The notes under the pieces were generated by a model. The model was not told where the DNA came from. It was given only the letters and a program-made list of their open reading frames with translations, and did not search any database. Positions 6,053 to 6,071 of a stretch of DNA of 6,071 nucleotides are shown piece after piece. How positions within the stretch are numbered: the first letter of the stretch is position 1; each line of letters begins with the position of its first letter. The stretch comes from DUZB01 sp964407525 (GTDB lineage: Bacteria; Desulfobacterota; DSM-4660; Desulfatiglandales; Desulfatiglandaceae), in NCBI GenBank assembly GCA_964407525.1, contig CAYOWC010000293.1, forward strand, positions 1 to 6,071. The letters are read 5' to 3'. Position numbers and translations under genes: made by a program.

Positions 6053-6071
6053 TTAGCCATTAGCCGTTAGC
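6053..6071. repeat. 7-bp tandem repeat cut by the window edge
   Basis: TTAGCCA (6053-6059), TTAGCCG (6060-6066) and TTAGC (6067-6071) are successive 7-base units that start 20 bases after the fabH stop. The array continues off the right edge, so its total length cannot be judged. Bases 6033-6052 hold no gene. Confidence 0.55.

Overview
The window reads as ordinary chromosomal DNA from an anaerobic, Gram-negative bacterium. My best guess is a Syntrophus-like or other Desulfobacterota (old Deltaproteobacteria) lineage. The guess rests on gene content: an FmdB-type zinc ribbon with a long tail, an unfamiliar 108-residue companion protein, a long-form pyruvate phosphate dikinase, and a FabH whose sequence fits those groups. 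It also rests on a large palindromic repeat of the kind common in their intergenic DNA. Base composition is near balanced and does not change visibly between genes. I could not run a database search, so the taxonomy is inference. All genes lie on the + strand.

Layout, left to right. Bases 1-96 hold a possible promoter with a small dyad. Next comes a 253-residue SEC-C zinc-motif protein (97-858) whose middle carries an HQLAH motif resembling a degenerate zincin site. A 108-base gap with a weak possible terminator leads to a tight pair: an FmdB-family zinc ribbon protein (967-1305) and a 108-residue protein of unknown function (1318-1644), only 12 bases apart. Bases 1645-2014 hold no convincing gene. 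They contain a weak dyad plus T-run, a 9-bp hairpin, and a roughly 143-bp imperfect palindrome (1832-1974) with a perfect 7-bp core. The palindrome looks like a MITE- or REP-type dispersed element.

A previously uncalled small gene (2015-2188, GTG start) encodes a 57-residue two-helix membrane protein. Its last codons contain the ribosome binding site of the next gene, pyruvate phosphate dikinase (ppdK, about 2196-4991). All recalled catalytic residues of ppdK are in place, but it carries about 49 extra residues in the PEP-binding domain. After 48 bases comes a 3-oxoacyl-ACP synthase III (fabH, 5040-6032) with an intact Cys-His-Asn triad. The window ends in a short 7-bp tandem repeat that runs off the edge.

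Functionally, ppdK interconverts pyruvate and PEP and fabH starts fatty acid chains from acyl-CoA. Together they suggest central carbon and lipid metabolism around pyruvate, PEP and acetyl-CoA. The left half is a set of small zinc-binding and unknown proteins with no clear link to these enzymes. I see no strong evidence of a new multi-gene system. The points most worth a second look are the palindromic element, the small membrane protein coupled to ppdK, the ppdK insertion, and the degenerate zincin-like motif in the SEC-C protein.
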